In this document: positions 36,601-47,224 of the stretch, piece by piece
Numbering within the stretch: the first letter of the stretch is position 1
Layout of the letters: the number at the start of each line of letters is the position of its first letter
NCBI RefSeq assembly: GCF_000003815.2
Contig: NC_049979.1
Location: forward strand, 9,508,267-9,572,266
Direction of reading: 5' to 3'
Length of the DNA stretch: 64,000 nucleotides
From: Branchiostoma floridae
Taxonomy: Eukaryota; Chordata; Leptocardii; Amphioxiformes; Branchiostomatidae
Translations under genes and position numbers: made by a program
Notes under the pieces: model-generated
What the model was told of the DNA's origin: nothing
Database searches by the model: none
Seen by the model: the letters and a program-made list of their open reading frames with translations, nothing else

Positions 36601-37741
36601 GTTCATTGTACTTTTTGAAAAGAGCTGGGGGAGTTTTCCTATCAGTATTACAACAAACCTATATACACTGAGCACAGTGTCTTCTTTCTCTGTCATGACA
36701 AGTGGAAGAGTATCCCAACTGTTCATTGAGCTAAATTGATTGGAGATCACTTTCACTATTGCAAGTTTATTGATGATTATGATAAAAAGATAGCAGTAAT
36801 GACAAGAATGTCTTTATCTGCAAATTCTACTGGTTCTCCAGTTCTGTGTTACTCTGATAATTCTACTCTTACTGTATGTTTAGTCATAGACTTCGAGCCG
36901 CTGACAGGAGGCTACCTGCCTGTCCTGTACTTCAACGACTACTGGAACCTCAACAGGGACTTCCAACCAATCAGTGCTGCCAATGAGTAAGTCTCTGTCA
37001 TCTTCATACCATCTGAGTGATAATCTGATTTGTCATAGGACATGAAAATGACCTGAACTGCCTTGTACCTTGTCCCTTGGCTTATTAATGTATCAACTTG
37101 ACAATGGGTAAAGCACACATGATCAGAAGAAAGATCAAGTTATGAAAGCCGCACTGTTTTTCAGTTTTAATTTCTGCACTTGGCGACTAATACATTGTGT
37201 TGTTTTTAAAGCCTTGCGCCATCATGTTGATATCGCATCATGAGATAAAGGCCTTGGTTTTTAACGTGTATTATGTATGGATGTAATTCATCTTCAGGAC
37301 TCAAAATACCACCTGCATATGCAGGTTAGTGCAGGTAAAATTGGAGCTGTGCAGGTATTTCTGGTGTCTACCTGCATCTAACCTGCACTGGTTCATGTAC
37401 TGGGTTTTATACATAAGAATCCTATAATCAAATGTATGTGTATGGATTGTTTTCAGCTGCAATGACTGTTACCACCTATAGATCATAAAAGAAAAAATAG
37501 GAATGGCTCCTGAACAAATTTAGTATGATCCATACTTACTAAATTCAGAGTGGTGCAGGTAAAATTAGTCTTGTGCAGGTAATTTCCAATGTTACCTGCA
37601 CCAGTGCAGGTATGCAGAAAACGTATTTCAAGCCCTAGTCTTGTGCAGAATAAAGATTAATTTTCTTTTATTTATTCAAAATGCAAATCATTTCATAATA
37701 AAGATGATATTAACCCCCTGCTAAGCCCTTAAATAGTGGGC

Positions 37742-37772
<31 letters not shown>

Positions 37773-40216
37773 CAGGACCCTGCTGCTGAGCCTGACCTAC
37801 AGCCCCATTTCGCTGTTCCGCTGGCAGATGTACGCAGCACAGAACATGCGCTCCAAGTGGGCTAACGTGCTGGGGGAGGATGTCATGGAGAATGATGACG
37901 ATGACGACTCACTCAAGGTACTTAGAGTTTGTGTCAAAATTCTGCATTGGTTGCAGAGAATTTAGTTTGAAATTATTGTGAGCTATTCTTCTCTCTATTC
38001 CAGTACTAAGGACACAGTCCTAGACTGCTAAGCCTTGGTACTTTGTATTGGTCTGGTGGGCATGTGCTCAAATAGAGAAATTTGTTTTGATCTCTTACAG
38101 CAAGCCTTCCTGGAAACAAACCCATACCTTTTGGGACTGACCATCATAGTGTCCTTGGTGCACAGTGTCTTTGAATTCTTGGCGTTCAAGAATGGTAAGT
38201 GTTGCTTCCACAAACATATCTCTTTTTCAGTTTAATCGTCATCTTTAAGGTTAGCTAGATTCGTTGTCATGGTAAGAGAATGTCCCCTTTGAGTGTAAAA
38301 ATGTGTAACTATCTTTCCCTTCTCCCCAGATATCCAGTTTTGGAACAGCCGTAAGTCTCTGGAAGGTCTGTCTGTACGGTCTGTGTTCTTCAACGTGTTC
38401 ACGTCGCTGATCGTGGTGCTGTATGTCATGGACAACGAAACCAACTTTGTTGTCCGAATCAGCTGCATGGTGGGGTTGGCCATAGAGATGTGGAAGATCA
38501 CCAAGGTAGTAACAGTCAAGGTAAGATCCTTCCAGGAAATTCACTCCTGAAACAAGTCTAATGTTAGCATAGATTTCTGTATATAGGGTTATGAAGAAGG
38601 AAGGTAAAAGTATTCCAGATTCTGTGACCAATTCAAAGAAATGGTTCTTACTTTGGGAGAGGAAACACAGCATAGTCCTTTAGGAAGCAGGATTGAATTT
38701 TTATTAATATCTTGTAATTACTTCAACAAAGTCAGCCTTATCTGGTAAAATCCTACTGATTTTTTACACGTTTCTATATTTCCTTTTTCTCACAGCTTGA
38801 CAGAGAGGATCGAATATTAGGAGTCATACCTCGTGTCAGACTGGAGGACAAGAGCACCTATGTGGAATCATCCACTAAGCAGTATGATCAGGTAAGTCTC
38901 AAAACATTGACCTGTAAATGTAAGCCTCTCCACTGATGTATTGACAAAATTGAAATCCAACAGCTTGTTAGGGTGGCATATATCTTTTTTTAATGAATGT
39001 TTACATGTGTTGATAACTACTGATGTTTGAATTTTTGGTAATTATATCAATGTTTCTTTCTTCCTTTGTTTACAGCTGGCTTTCAAGTATTTAGGAATAG
39101 CATTGTTTCCACTGCTGGGATGCTATGCTGTGTACTCTCTCATGTACAACGAACACAAGGGCTGGTATTCTTATGTCCTCAACATGATCTATGGATTCTT
39201 ACTAATGTTTGGTAAGTCTTTTACTTTTCAAGTGTTTCAAACATTCAAATCAGTCATTTTTCTGTATCTGTGTCTTGTTTAGACATACAAATGCAGTGAT
39301 GTCTGTATTTTGAGTGAACAATTTGTTGTGACATTACCCAGAGGACATACCGCAAGTATATATCCTTGGCAGATAGAATTGCTTTTAATTAATGAATAAT
39401 CAAATTTTAATTAATAAAGCATGTCCTCTCCACCCTCAGGTTTTATCATGATGACACCACAGCTGTTCATCAACTACAAGCTGAAGTCAGTGGCCCACCT
39501 TCCGTGGCGCATGCTGACCTACAAGGCTCTCAACACGTTCATCGACGACCTGTTTGCATTTGTTATTCAGATGCCCATGATGTATCGCATAGGCTGCTTC
39601 CGAGATGGTTAGTGATTGTCTTTGGTATTGTTTGATGTAGGAAAGCATCCTTAAAAGTTGTAACTGTAAGGCTTGTTGTAGAGTTTGAGTTAAGTACTAA
39701 TAAGTGAATGAAAAATACTCTACTTTACTGTTTACCATAAATCTGGTGTAATGACCCAAGCGCAGGAGTTCTTTAGCCCTTGGCTCACACAGCCTCCTTC
39801 TGTAGTGTGTTCCAAGAGCCATAGAAATAGAGATGGGCACCAGCCCTATGCACTGAAATCTGCAGGAAGGGTTGTCACTTTTGTAACAATGAATCAAGAG
39901 ATGATTAATTATAATGTTGGCTACCATTGAGTACAAATGCACTGATGTTTGTTATTTCATGAATTTAGAAAAGTTATTGTTCTGTAAAAAGTGTTCAACA
40001 ATTTACAAACAATTCTTCGCCATCACAGACATAGTCTTCTTCATCTACCTGTACCAGCGGTACATCTACCGTGTGGACCCCAAACGTGTGAACGAGTTTG
40101 GCACCACAGGCGAGGATCACGAGGTACAGCCCAATGGAAGTATAGGGGCAACACCGACAGAGGGAGAACAGCCAGCCATCCAGGACAAACCAGCCGAGGA
40201 GAAGAAAACAGACTAA
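33604..40216 (+). CDS. CLPTM1: CLPTM1, cleft lip and palate-associated transmembrane protein 1
   Basis: Fourteen coding exons: 33604-33720, 33859-34062, 34711-34869, 35377-35494, 35792-35877, 36299-36416, 36884-36986, 37776-37917, 38101-38194, 38330-38520, 38796-38891, 39076-39211, 39440-39607, 40029-40216. Phases close to give 639 residues (human 669). Residues 1-54 are acidic/Gln-rich; helix 1 is about 59-77 (FFRIFVVWMIASMF). A large extracytoplasmic domain follows (VEILSHWHPNMTINLMDDHT, VLYFNDYWNLNRDF). Then come several membrane helices (NPYLLGLTIIVSLVHSVFEF, YLGIALFPLLGCYAVYSLMY, QLFINYKLKSVAHLPWRMLT) and a polar tail ending EEKKTD. The family contributes to ER/plasma-membrane biology; CLPTM1 retains GABA-A receptors in the ER in mammals. 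Intron 7 (36987-37775) holds a decayed MITE and ends in a tetranucleotide repeat. The 3' UTR runs to AATAAA at 41476. Confidence 0.96.
36136..36182. repeat. (TTGTG)n pentanucleotide microsatellite
   Basis: About nine perfect tandem TTGTG units in CLPTM1 intron 5. Confidence 0.9.
37295..37636. mobile_element. Decayed hAT-like MITE rich in GTGCAGGTA motifs
   Basis: The ends CAGGACTCAAAATACC (37295) and CGTATTTCAAGCCCTA (to 37636) are an imperfect inverse of each other and resemble the termini of the element at 7891-8241. Like that element, the interior carries many short sub-repeats (GTGCAGGTA and its inverse). No target duplication survives. It lies in CLPTM1 intron 7. Confidence 0.5.
37744..37772. 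repeat. (ATTG)7 microsatellite at a splice acceptor
   Basis: Seven tandem ATTG units run directly into the CAG acceptor of CLPTM1 exon 8 (exon starts 37776), leaving no separate pyrimidine tract. Confidence 0.9.
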
Positions 40217-41475
40217 AGACTGAATTTGAAATTCTAATGAAAGTTTTTTCCAAGCAAGGTCTAGTATTGTGTTACAAATAGATGCTGTTCTTTAGAAGCA
40301 GGGGCCATTCTACTCTAGATGATATGATGTAGTATTGTTAGGCACTTTGTCAACAATGAAAGTCTGTCAGATACACATGACACCTACATGTATATTATGA
40401 CACAATTAGCTTAGAATTAAAAAAAAAGATATGTACAATGTAATTCTTGTGTTGTAAACCCAAGTACAGTGAAAGTGCAACCCTAAGAAAAACCTCCTGC
40501 AGCTGTGATAGCCATTCCCTGTCCCTTTGTTCACCTTGTGTAAGATGCCAATCTGGTCCAGTTGTTTTAAACATGTACATGTGCATAGTTATGGAACCAG
40601 TTTTGTGTTCTATAGGTAGAATCTACCATATCCAAAGTGGCTGTAGTATTCAGCCCTGAGTGATTCCCCTGACTGTACACATGGTCATTATCTCTATTCA
40701 CACTGAAAGCCAGCAATAATGTGCATGGCAGTATTTCTATAGCACATGGAGAGAGGTGCTGTGTGGGGTTGCTGGGTATAAAGATGTATGCATTCCATTC
40801 ACTGCAATGATAACAAACTTGTGATCAATCAGACTTGAGTTAATGAGAAGGTCTTTAGTTTCACACTGAGGTTGTTGGATCATTTGGACACACGGAGAGA
40901 AAAAAAATCAATTTTCACATACCGGGGTATTGCATAAGATTGTTTGAAATACACTTCTTTAGTTTGATATTTTCTAGTCATCACTGTTTTCTTGTTCTCT
41001 ACAATAGTAAATGACAGAATCGGTGGGAAAACATCGTGTACAGCTTGACTTTAATCACTGATCATTGTACAGCTTTCCTTCTGGAGTTCCCCCATGTTCC
41101 CTGTGATATTTGAGGTTACCGGTACTGTGCATTCCTACCTCTGGCCATGTCACTTTGAGTTTCGTCTTATGATGCTACATGTATTAGTTTAAAAGGAAAC
41201 AAGTGTTGTTTGTCATACTAGTTATGTAATTATGAGGAGATGCAGTTGTCTCATATTATTGGCACAGACAGAATGTCCCGGTTGCTATGGTGTTTTAAGT
41301 TGCCCTAGCAAACACTACAAGATAAGTGTAGTGCATCATTATCTTAGAACTTTTTAGCAAATGGAAGGTAAAACTAAATAATTGAAGGCCAATGAAGATT
41401 AACTTGCTGTTGTAATTTATAAGGTGGGTTTATGTCAGGAATTGTATTGGAGTATTTTATCAGGATCTACAATGA

Positions 41476-41481
41476 AATAAA
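41476..41481 (+). promoter_or_regulatory. CLPTM1 poly(A) signal
   Basis: AATAAA lies about 1.26 kb after the CLPTM1 stop. No exon or other gene is seen in 40217-41475, which is taken as the 3' UTR. Confidence 0.55.
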
Positions 41482-41748
41482 CCACACCACTATTAATGGA
41501 AACGTCTAGTAATTGATTGTTACTAGAGTTTAAGTTCTGCTATCCCTTGAGTGTCACAAACATTTTGTATCACAGAAGGCTGAGGGGATCAAATGGAGAA
41601 TAAGTAGAATTATTGTTTGACAAGTTTCTAAGATACTCCCTACCCATTTTGGCTATTGTTCAACACTCATTTTGAATGCCAGTTATGTATTTAGAATGAC
41701 CCTGCAAAGAATTTCAGTGACAATGGCTGGATTTGCACTGCAAAGTGG

Positions 41749-41754
41749 TTTATT
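41749..41754 (-). promoter_or_regulatory. Poly(A) signal for the small - strand gene
   Basis: TTTATT on the + strand reads AATAAA on the - strand, 444 bp beyond the stop of the small gene at 42198. It would end that transcript about 270 bp short of the convergent CLPTM1 signal. Confidence 0.45.
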
Positions 41755-42197
41755 GTAAGAAAAACAACAAAACCAGTACTCAACGGATGCTACAACAGCT
41801 AGAACTGTGACATAGAGTGAACTTTATGATAATTATAGTAGTTCTGTATAGTATTCGAAGTTACAAAAGACGTCGACACGTGCCTATTAGGGCAATGTAC
41901 ATTTGTAAGTGCTGTTTCTGACAATGAACAATAACGACCCCAGATATGCACTCTAAATCCCTTATAACGATTAATTCCATATAAGAATCTACTTCTAATA
42001 TTCTATATAAGATGTGAAATTTATCGCCACATTACTAGTAACGTTAAGTCTGCAATGCCTGTATTTTTCTTCCGCGTGCGTCATAAGTGAAATCAGCACG
42101 GATAAAGTAAAAACTGCAGGTCGCAAAAACTACACGAGCCTCTACCAAACTCTGACATAACTGATTGACAGCAATAATGCCCAGCCGTTTTAAATAT

Positions 42198-45100
42198 TCA
42201 GTTAGACAGGAGTAATGCCATCAGTGCCGGCATCAGGACACTCAGCAGGGCTGCTGCAAGGCTGGCTGCTCCGCCGGCTGGAAATCAAAATTTCAGACTA
42301 TGTTTACAATATATGGTACAACATGCATCAGATTTGCGCTAAAGATTTATCTCTACCAAACTGACAACGCTGGCTGTTATAGGGAGAATTTTGCTACCAG
42401 AGGAGTTGGCCGGCTGCGCATTTACCTGCGCATGGACGGACTCCCCTGGCCAATTTCCCGATTCTTCTTGCCCCGCAACCCCATATAGGAAGGCCTGATG
42501 AATCCGGAGGCCAACCAAAGATGTCTAAATTCACAGCAGAGATGGCCGATATTCCACTAGATAGTTATTTTTACGAATCTTCCGACAAAAAATGCCACTC
42601 TCTCCTTTATTTGTCACATAGAATCACCACAGTATCTATGGATTAGAACTGCATGGGACATCGCTTAGATATATATACCTGGTGCAGCTGTCGTCCCTGC
42701 CATGGTGTTGTTCATGGTGGTGGGGCCCATTGCTGAAAATGTCGAAAACATACTCAAGTAGTGATCGCTTTACAATTGTAGTAAGATATGCTCGTAAGGA
42801 CTTTCTTAATAAAAGGCTGCTTATTAGGATCGATGTGATGCATTCTATAATACAGTAGAAAGGTTTGCCGCATCCGGACAAAGTTTGGCGACGTATGCTT
42901 GACATAATGGAAACTTATACTTCGAACTCTCAAACTGACCGTACAATTTGTCAAAACATATAACTTCGGTTTCACAAGAGCTATCAACATCAAACAACAG
43001 TTCTGCAGCACCTGTATTTGAGTATAAACGTCATCGTACTCACTTGTTTGCGCTTCTACTTCAACTGCACATTTCGTCAGGAATACCGCAAACACGACAG
43101 CAACGATGAAAGCCTGCAACGGTAGTCATATATCCATAGTTTATCTATACAAATCTACTGAAAACATCACATAATTCTGTACATATATTTTAATACAGCA
43201 GTTCTAGAGCTGTGTACCTTACATTTCCTCATCGATAAAGGTACCTGTGACCCGGTGTGCTTGGCTAAAACGTGAGCATTTGCAAAGCGGATATCCAAAA
43301 CTTGTCACGCTTCGTCTCAAGCATCATCAGTGCGTCTCGAGTTTGACCGGCCTTTTGTCTGGCTTAGTGGATCAGCGAACGGATTATCATACGAAGATAA
43401 CGTCCATTAACCTCATTTATCCTTTATTTGATGTCAGTCGAAATCAATATCCGGAAGGCTGACTACAGCAGTCTGCGAAGTGCGACTTTTTTTGTGGTTG
43501 CCGTCGGCACTACAAGCCCCAAGTCTACCTAATAAAATCTTAGTGGTCAACGTCTCCTTGATAGCTCTGTAAATACTGTTAAACAACCTGAGCAATCGAA
43601 GAAAGCTTTGAGACCATGCGTCAAGTGCTAGCCTGGTATCCAGCGGCATTGTAGCTCCCAAGTCTCTTCCGTCCTTGTCGCTATCAAGTGCTGAGGACCA
43701 CCCATTCAGAGACAAATATTGGTAGCAAGGAGAGCAAACGATGACTTTGATACGAGAGGCTACGGTATGCATATACAGACTGAAGAATATAGACAAGAAC
43801 GCGTACAAGATACAATTTCACGGATTCCCAGAAAAACTCCATAGACCACTCTAACGTTATATGTGTAACGTTATATGTTGTGCCTTAGACGCGGAGTCGA
43901 AATATCGCTGTTGATCTGTGGCTGTTGATGTTCATGTACAAATACGATAACGATCTTTTAAGAAGGAAAGAAAACAGAGGTGAAACAACAAGATCAAATC
44001 CCTATTCCAATATTTGTTCTTTCTTTTGTTATATTCAGATTATCAAATGGGTTTTCCGGATGCCGCGCGCGATATAGACGCCGTGCGGCTTTTCAGCGCC
44101 AGGAAACCTGATGCTAACAATAACAACTTGAGTCGGGAGACTGTAAACCTTTTCTTGTTACCTGAGGCAGACGACTAAAGTACAAGAGCCTTTTTAGGCA
44201 TGGCATCTCGTTGTGTAAACGAAAGGTCTCGAAGGACATGCGCTGACGTCAACCTACAACTTCGTTAAGGGGCAATAGTAGATCCGTCTCGGGGTCAAAT
44301 AACTTCCCTGTTTCCCAAAACCTTGCCAAATTCTACCTGAGCGCTGCTGGTATTCATCTGCTTCATTAAACGGTGTGCTATGCACGGGCTCTTATAAAGA
44401 TAGCCGGTCAGGTTCTGGTGGATTAGATTGAAATCAGTATCGAGTTACGCCAAGGAGGTTCTTTTTTACACCTTGTTCCAGCAGGTGTTCTGAGACGCAG
44501 ACCGCCATCACGGCAAGACCGCCAAGCACAAACACCGTCACTGCCACGCGGTTTTCGTCGGAGTTAGATCTTAGATTTCTCGTGGTCAGTGGGTATCGTT
44601 CGCAGACTTCGGGAGTGAGGGAGGAGCGCTGATTCACGATTTTCAACATGGACTTAGGTTCTCTGTGCTGGCAAATCTAGTTTTCCCCCCTCCCTTTCCT
44701 AGCACAGAGCACAGCTTATGTTCACCATAAAATAGTGAATGGGCGTTCCTAAAAAAAGATTAATAAACGCCGCCACTCTGGAAGTTTGCGAAGGAAGATT
44801 GAAGATCGAAGGAAGGTTGTTCACATGGTGCACGTTTATTGCAGACAGCAAACAATACGTGTATTCACTACCGCTACCGGCACAGGCAGTATTGGTCTTC
44901 TACTGGAACTAGATGAGAAGCTAGTTAGGCCACGTGTACACATTCATCAAAGTCCCTCCAGTAAATGCTGTTAAAACGTAGGTGTCCTGATCAAAATAAT
45001 TCTATAAACATGATAGCGTAATTCTGTCTTTATGGTCAGGTGGTTTGTGGACTACTCTACAGAAGGGAAACCCAAATAAATCCAACATTTTTTGCCTCGA

Positions 45101-45241
45101 GCTCGAGTCCCCAGCCAAAATGATTCCCCACTTTAATAAGGAAACTTCTTTGAGAGAACAGCGCAATGCTGAGACAAACATTATCTCGCCAAGATATTGC
45201 CTCTTTATACTTTGACATGTTTCACTTACCTTTGCGAACAT
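42198..45241 (-). CDS. Predicted 71-residue secreted GPI-anchor-like glycopeptide (novel small gene)
   Basis: Four short exons can be joined: complement(42198..42277, 42679..42732, 43044..43113, 45230..45241), 216 nt with stop. Each boundary has a good site: AAG|GTAAGT, TTGCAG|G, CAA|GTGAGT, TTTTCAG|C, CAG|GTATAT, TTTCCAG|C. The product starts MFAKAFIVAVVFAVFLTKCA, a signal peptide with cleavage likely after VEAQ. A tiny Thr/Met-rich ectodomain follows (TMGPTTMNNTMAGTTAAP) with one N-glycosylation sequon (NNT). It ends in a small-residue GGAAS patch and a hydrophobic tail (LAAALLSVLMPALMALLLSN), the layout of a GPI-anchored peptide. Overall architecture resembles vertebrate CD52/CD24 mini-glycoproteins; I claim no homology. 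Intron phases are 0, 1, 1. Alternatives: a single-span mini-protein, or a chance assembly of exons. The 2.1-kb first intron contains another possible N-terminal exon (44472-44649). A CRE lies upstream. Confidence 0.5.
44472..44649 (-). CDS. Possible alternative first exon with signal-anchor helix
   Basis: This - strand frame opens with ATG at 44649 and encodes a basic, polar stretch of about 35 residues and then a strong hydrophobic helix (VAVTVFVLGGLAVMAVCV) ending SEHLLEQ. A donor-like G|GTGTAA at 44472 leaves it in phase 1. That is the phase accepted by exon 42679-42732 of the small GPI-like gene, so the two could be spliced to give the same ectodomain with a different N-terminus. Read through without splicing, the frame stops at 44434. 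There is no homology I recognise; it may be non-coding. Confidence 0.25.
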
Positions 45242-45390
45242 CTTAGAAACTTGTTCTTGGGGGGCTGTGGCAGGATGAAAAAAAGGCGCGCACTCTCGTC
45301 AGACTTCACACAGTCGAATGACCGTCAGTGGGCTTCTGGGATTTCTATCTGCTTACGGTAACTCTACACCGCTGTTTAAGTATTGTTTAC

Positions 45391-45398
45391 TGACGTCA
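45391..45398. promoter_or_regulatory. Palindromic CRE (TGACGTCA)
   Basis: The full cAMP-response consensus lies 150 bp upstream of the proposed first ATG of the small - strand gene (45241). The 45245-45350 interval between them is CpG-containing (GGCGCGCACTCTCG). Confidence 0.45.
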
Positions 45399-47161
45399 AA
45401 CGTACAATGGACACCTCAGAGCTTTCTGTGTTTGGATCTACGCAGTCCAATTTAGTTTAGAACCAAATCATTATACAAGGGGGTAAATGTTTAGATTCGT
45501 GCCAGATACATCCGCTATAATTAACCCAACAGCAACGTGAAAAAAAGTGACCATACCTTCTTAACTTCTTGGAGTTATCACTTGGACACGTCCGGCTTTC
45601 TGAAAAGCATGCGATTTCACTTGCTTGCTTAAAATTTCGATTATCGCTTAAGTCAAGTGGTGTTTTCTCATTACCTTTAGGTAAAACGGATCTTAAATCT
45701 AATGGAGGATTTCACGGAAAAAATGGCACGACATACCCATGGCTGGGGGGTATTGCGTGCACCTAGGAAGCCGACAAGAAATGTAATCTCATCAAAGTTC
45801 TTAATGCCGTGAGTCGTATTGAGTGAACGGAAAAGAGAAGTGAGGTTGTTCAGCTGTCAGGTAACAGCAATGCGGTGTAACTTGATAATGATCAGGAACA
45901 AAATGTATCAAACTTCAACGAAATGATCCAAACAAAGCGCCTCTTTGATCTGAAGTATGACAAATCTGGGTAAATTCCGAAATTGATTCCGGTTGAAATC
46001 TTGCTAAAACTGCAGTACTCAGTTACGAAATGTGAATTATATATAATTAAGAGAAGCCACAGAACCGTTTTGAGGGGTCTCTATGAAACCAGTGACGTGC
46101 GCGCGCTTCGTGCCCTTAGCAGAACAAACGTGTACTTGCCAGGTTGAGAACGGACTCTAGTAGTTGATAAGTAATTTGCAACTTGATTGACAATGCTAGG
46201 AGGGGAAGACCATTGGGGAACTTTGTTTCCTCTTGTGCTATGAACTGGTTAAGCTAAGTGATTTCTGATAACAAGCCATTTTCACAGTCCTATGGCAGTT
46301 TAAAGCACCAAACAATTTTTCCCTTTAGGACTAGACAAGTGTTCGATTTTTTTTTTCATTTCCATAAATTTAATGGATATTTTCATTCAACATGATCATC
46401 TCAGGCCACTTGCCCAGACCAAGTCCACTATTTCTACCAAACATCCCTGCCCCCCATATTATCCTTAACAGCCATGAACAGACACCCTTTGCTCAGATGT
46501 AGTACAAATAGTTACACAATGTCATTTTCAGTAAAACTATAAATAAGTTCCATGAACTTTGAAGTGTATAAAACATTTGATTTTTATTTGTTACTATTGT
46601 ATGTAGTGTATTTGTTTGTAGATAAAATGTGTATTCCATTTCTATAGAGAATGGTCTTTTACCACACAAAACCCCATAAATTGGTCCAACAATCACTGAG
46701 TCACAGAACAGGTTATCATTTCTTGTAAACTGATCAAAACATTTGAATCTGCAAGCATATGTTCAAATTATTTTTTTGCATTTTGGACATATAGATCTAC
46801 TGGAGTCTGGTAGCAATCTTACTCTAATTGTACTAGAACAAAATTCTTCTCATCATTGACATGATTACAGCAGCCTGTTGCTTGATACCACAGTGGCTAG
46901 TACACTACCTGATGATGATATTGATGCCTATCTTGCATGATGTCGTTGTGCGAACATGTGCGAACATGTATATAGGGCTCCCTTGGAAATCAGTTACTAC
47001 GTTAACTGAAGGGACTACCCTAAAGATCAATCAATCAATCAATCTTCCAAAAAAAAAGTTACCTACTTCTTATCTCTAGTCTATCTTTTCCAAAACCTAC
47101 TTTTCTTCTGCCCAATAACATTGCATAGAAATTACTATAATGTTCCATTTTAAGGTTTAAG
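45399..47161. other. Intergenic stretch, no gene seen
   Basis: About 1.8 kb between the small gene and the BPNT1 3' end. It holds a short (ATCA)n microsatellite at 47026-47044 and no reading frame with recognisable similarity. Confidence 0.5.
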
Positions 47162-47167
47162 TTTATT
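47162..47167 (-). promoter_or_regulatory. BPNT1 poly(A) signal
   Basis: TTTATT on the + strand gives AATAAA on the - strand, 58 bp beyond the BPNT1 stop, implying a very short 3' UTR. A second one lies near 46576-46581. Confidence 0.5.
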
Positions 47168-47224
47168 GCCAAGCTTAAATCAGAAACATTTCAGTGATTG
47201 TTACAGTCTGGAGTGAGGGTCTAG

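Noticed and set aside
43117-43119. TTG as start of a secreted protein (QAFIVAVVF...)
   Set aside because: It is part of a TTGCAG splice acceptor with an in-frame stop just upstream; the coding exon begins at 43113 and the ATG is in an upstream exon.
43434-43808. 124-codon - strand frame within the mini-gene's first intron
   Set aside because: No homology, no convincing Kozak context or splice partners, and codon use looks random.
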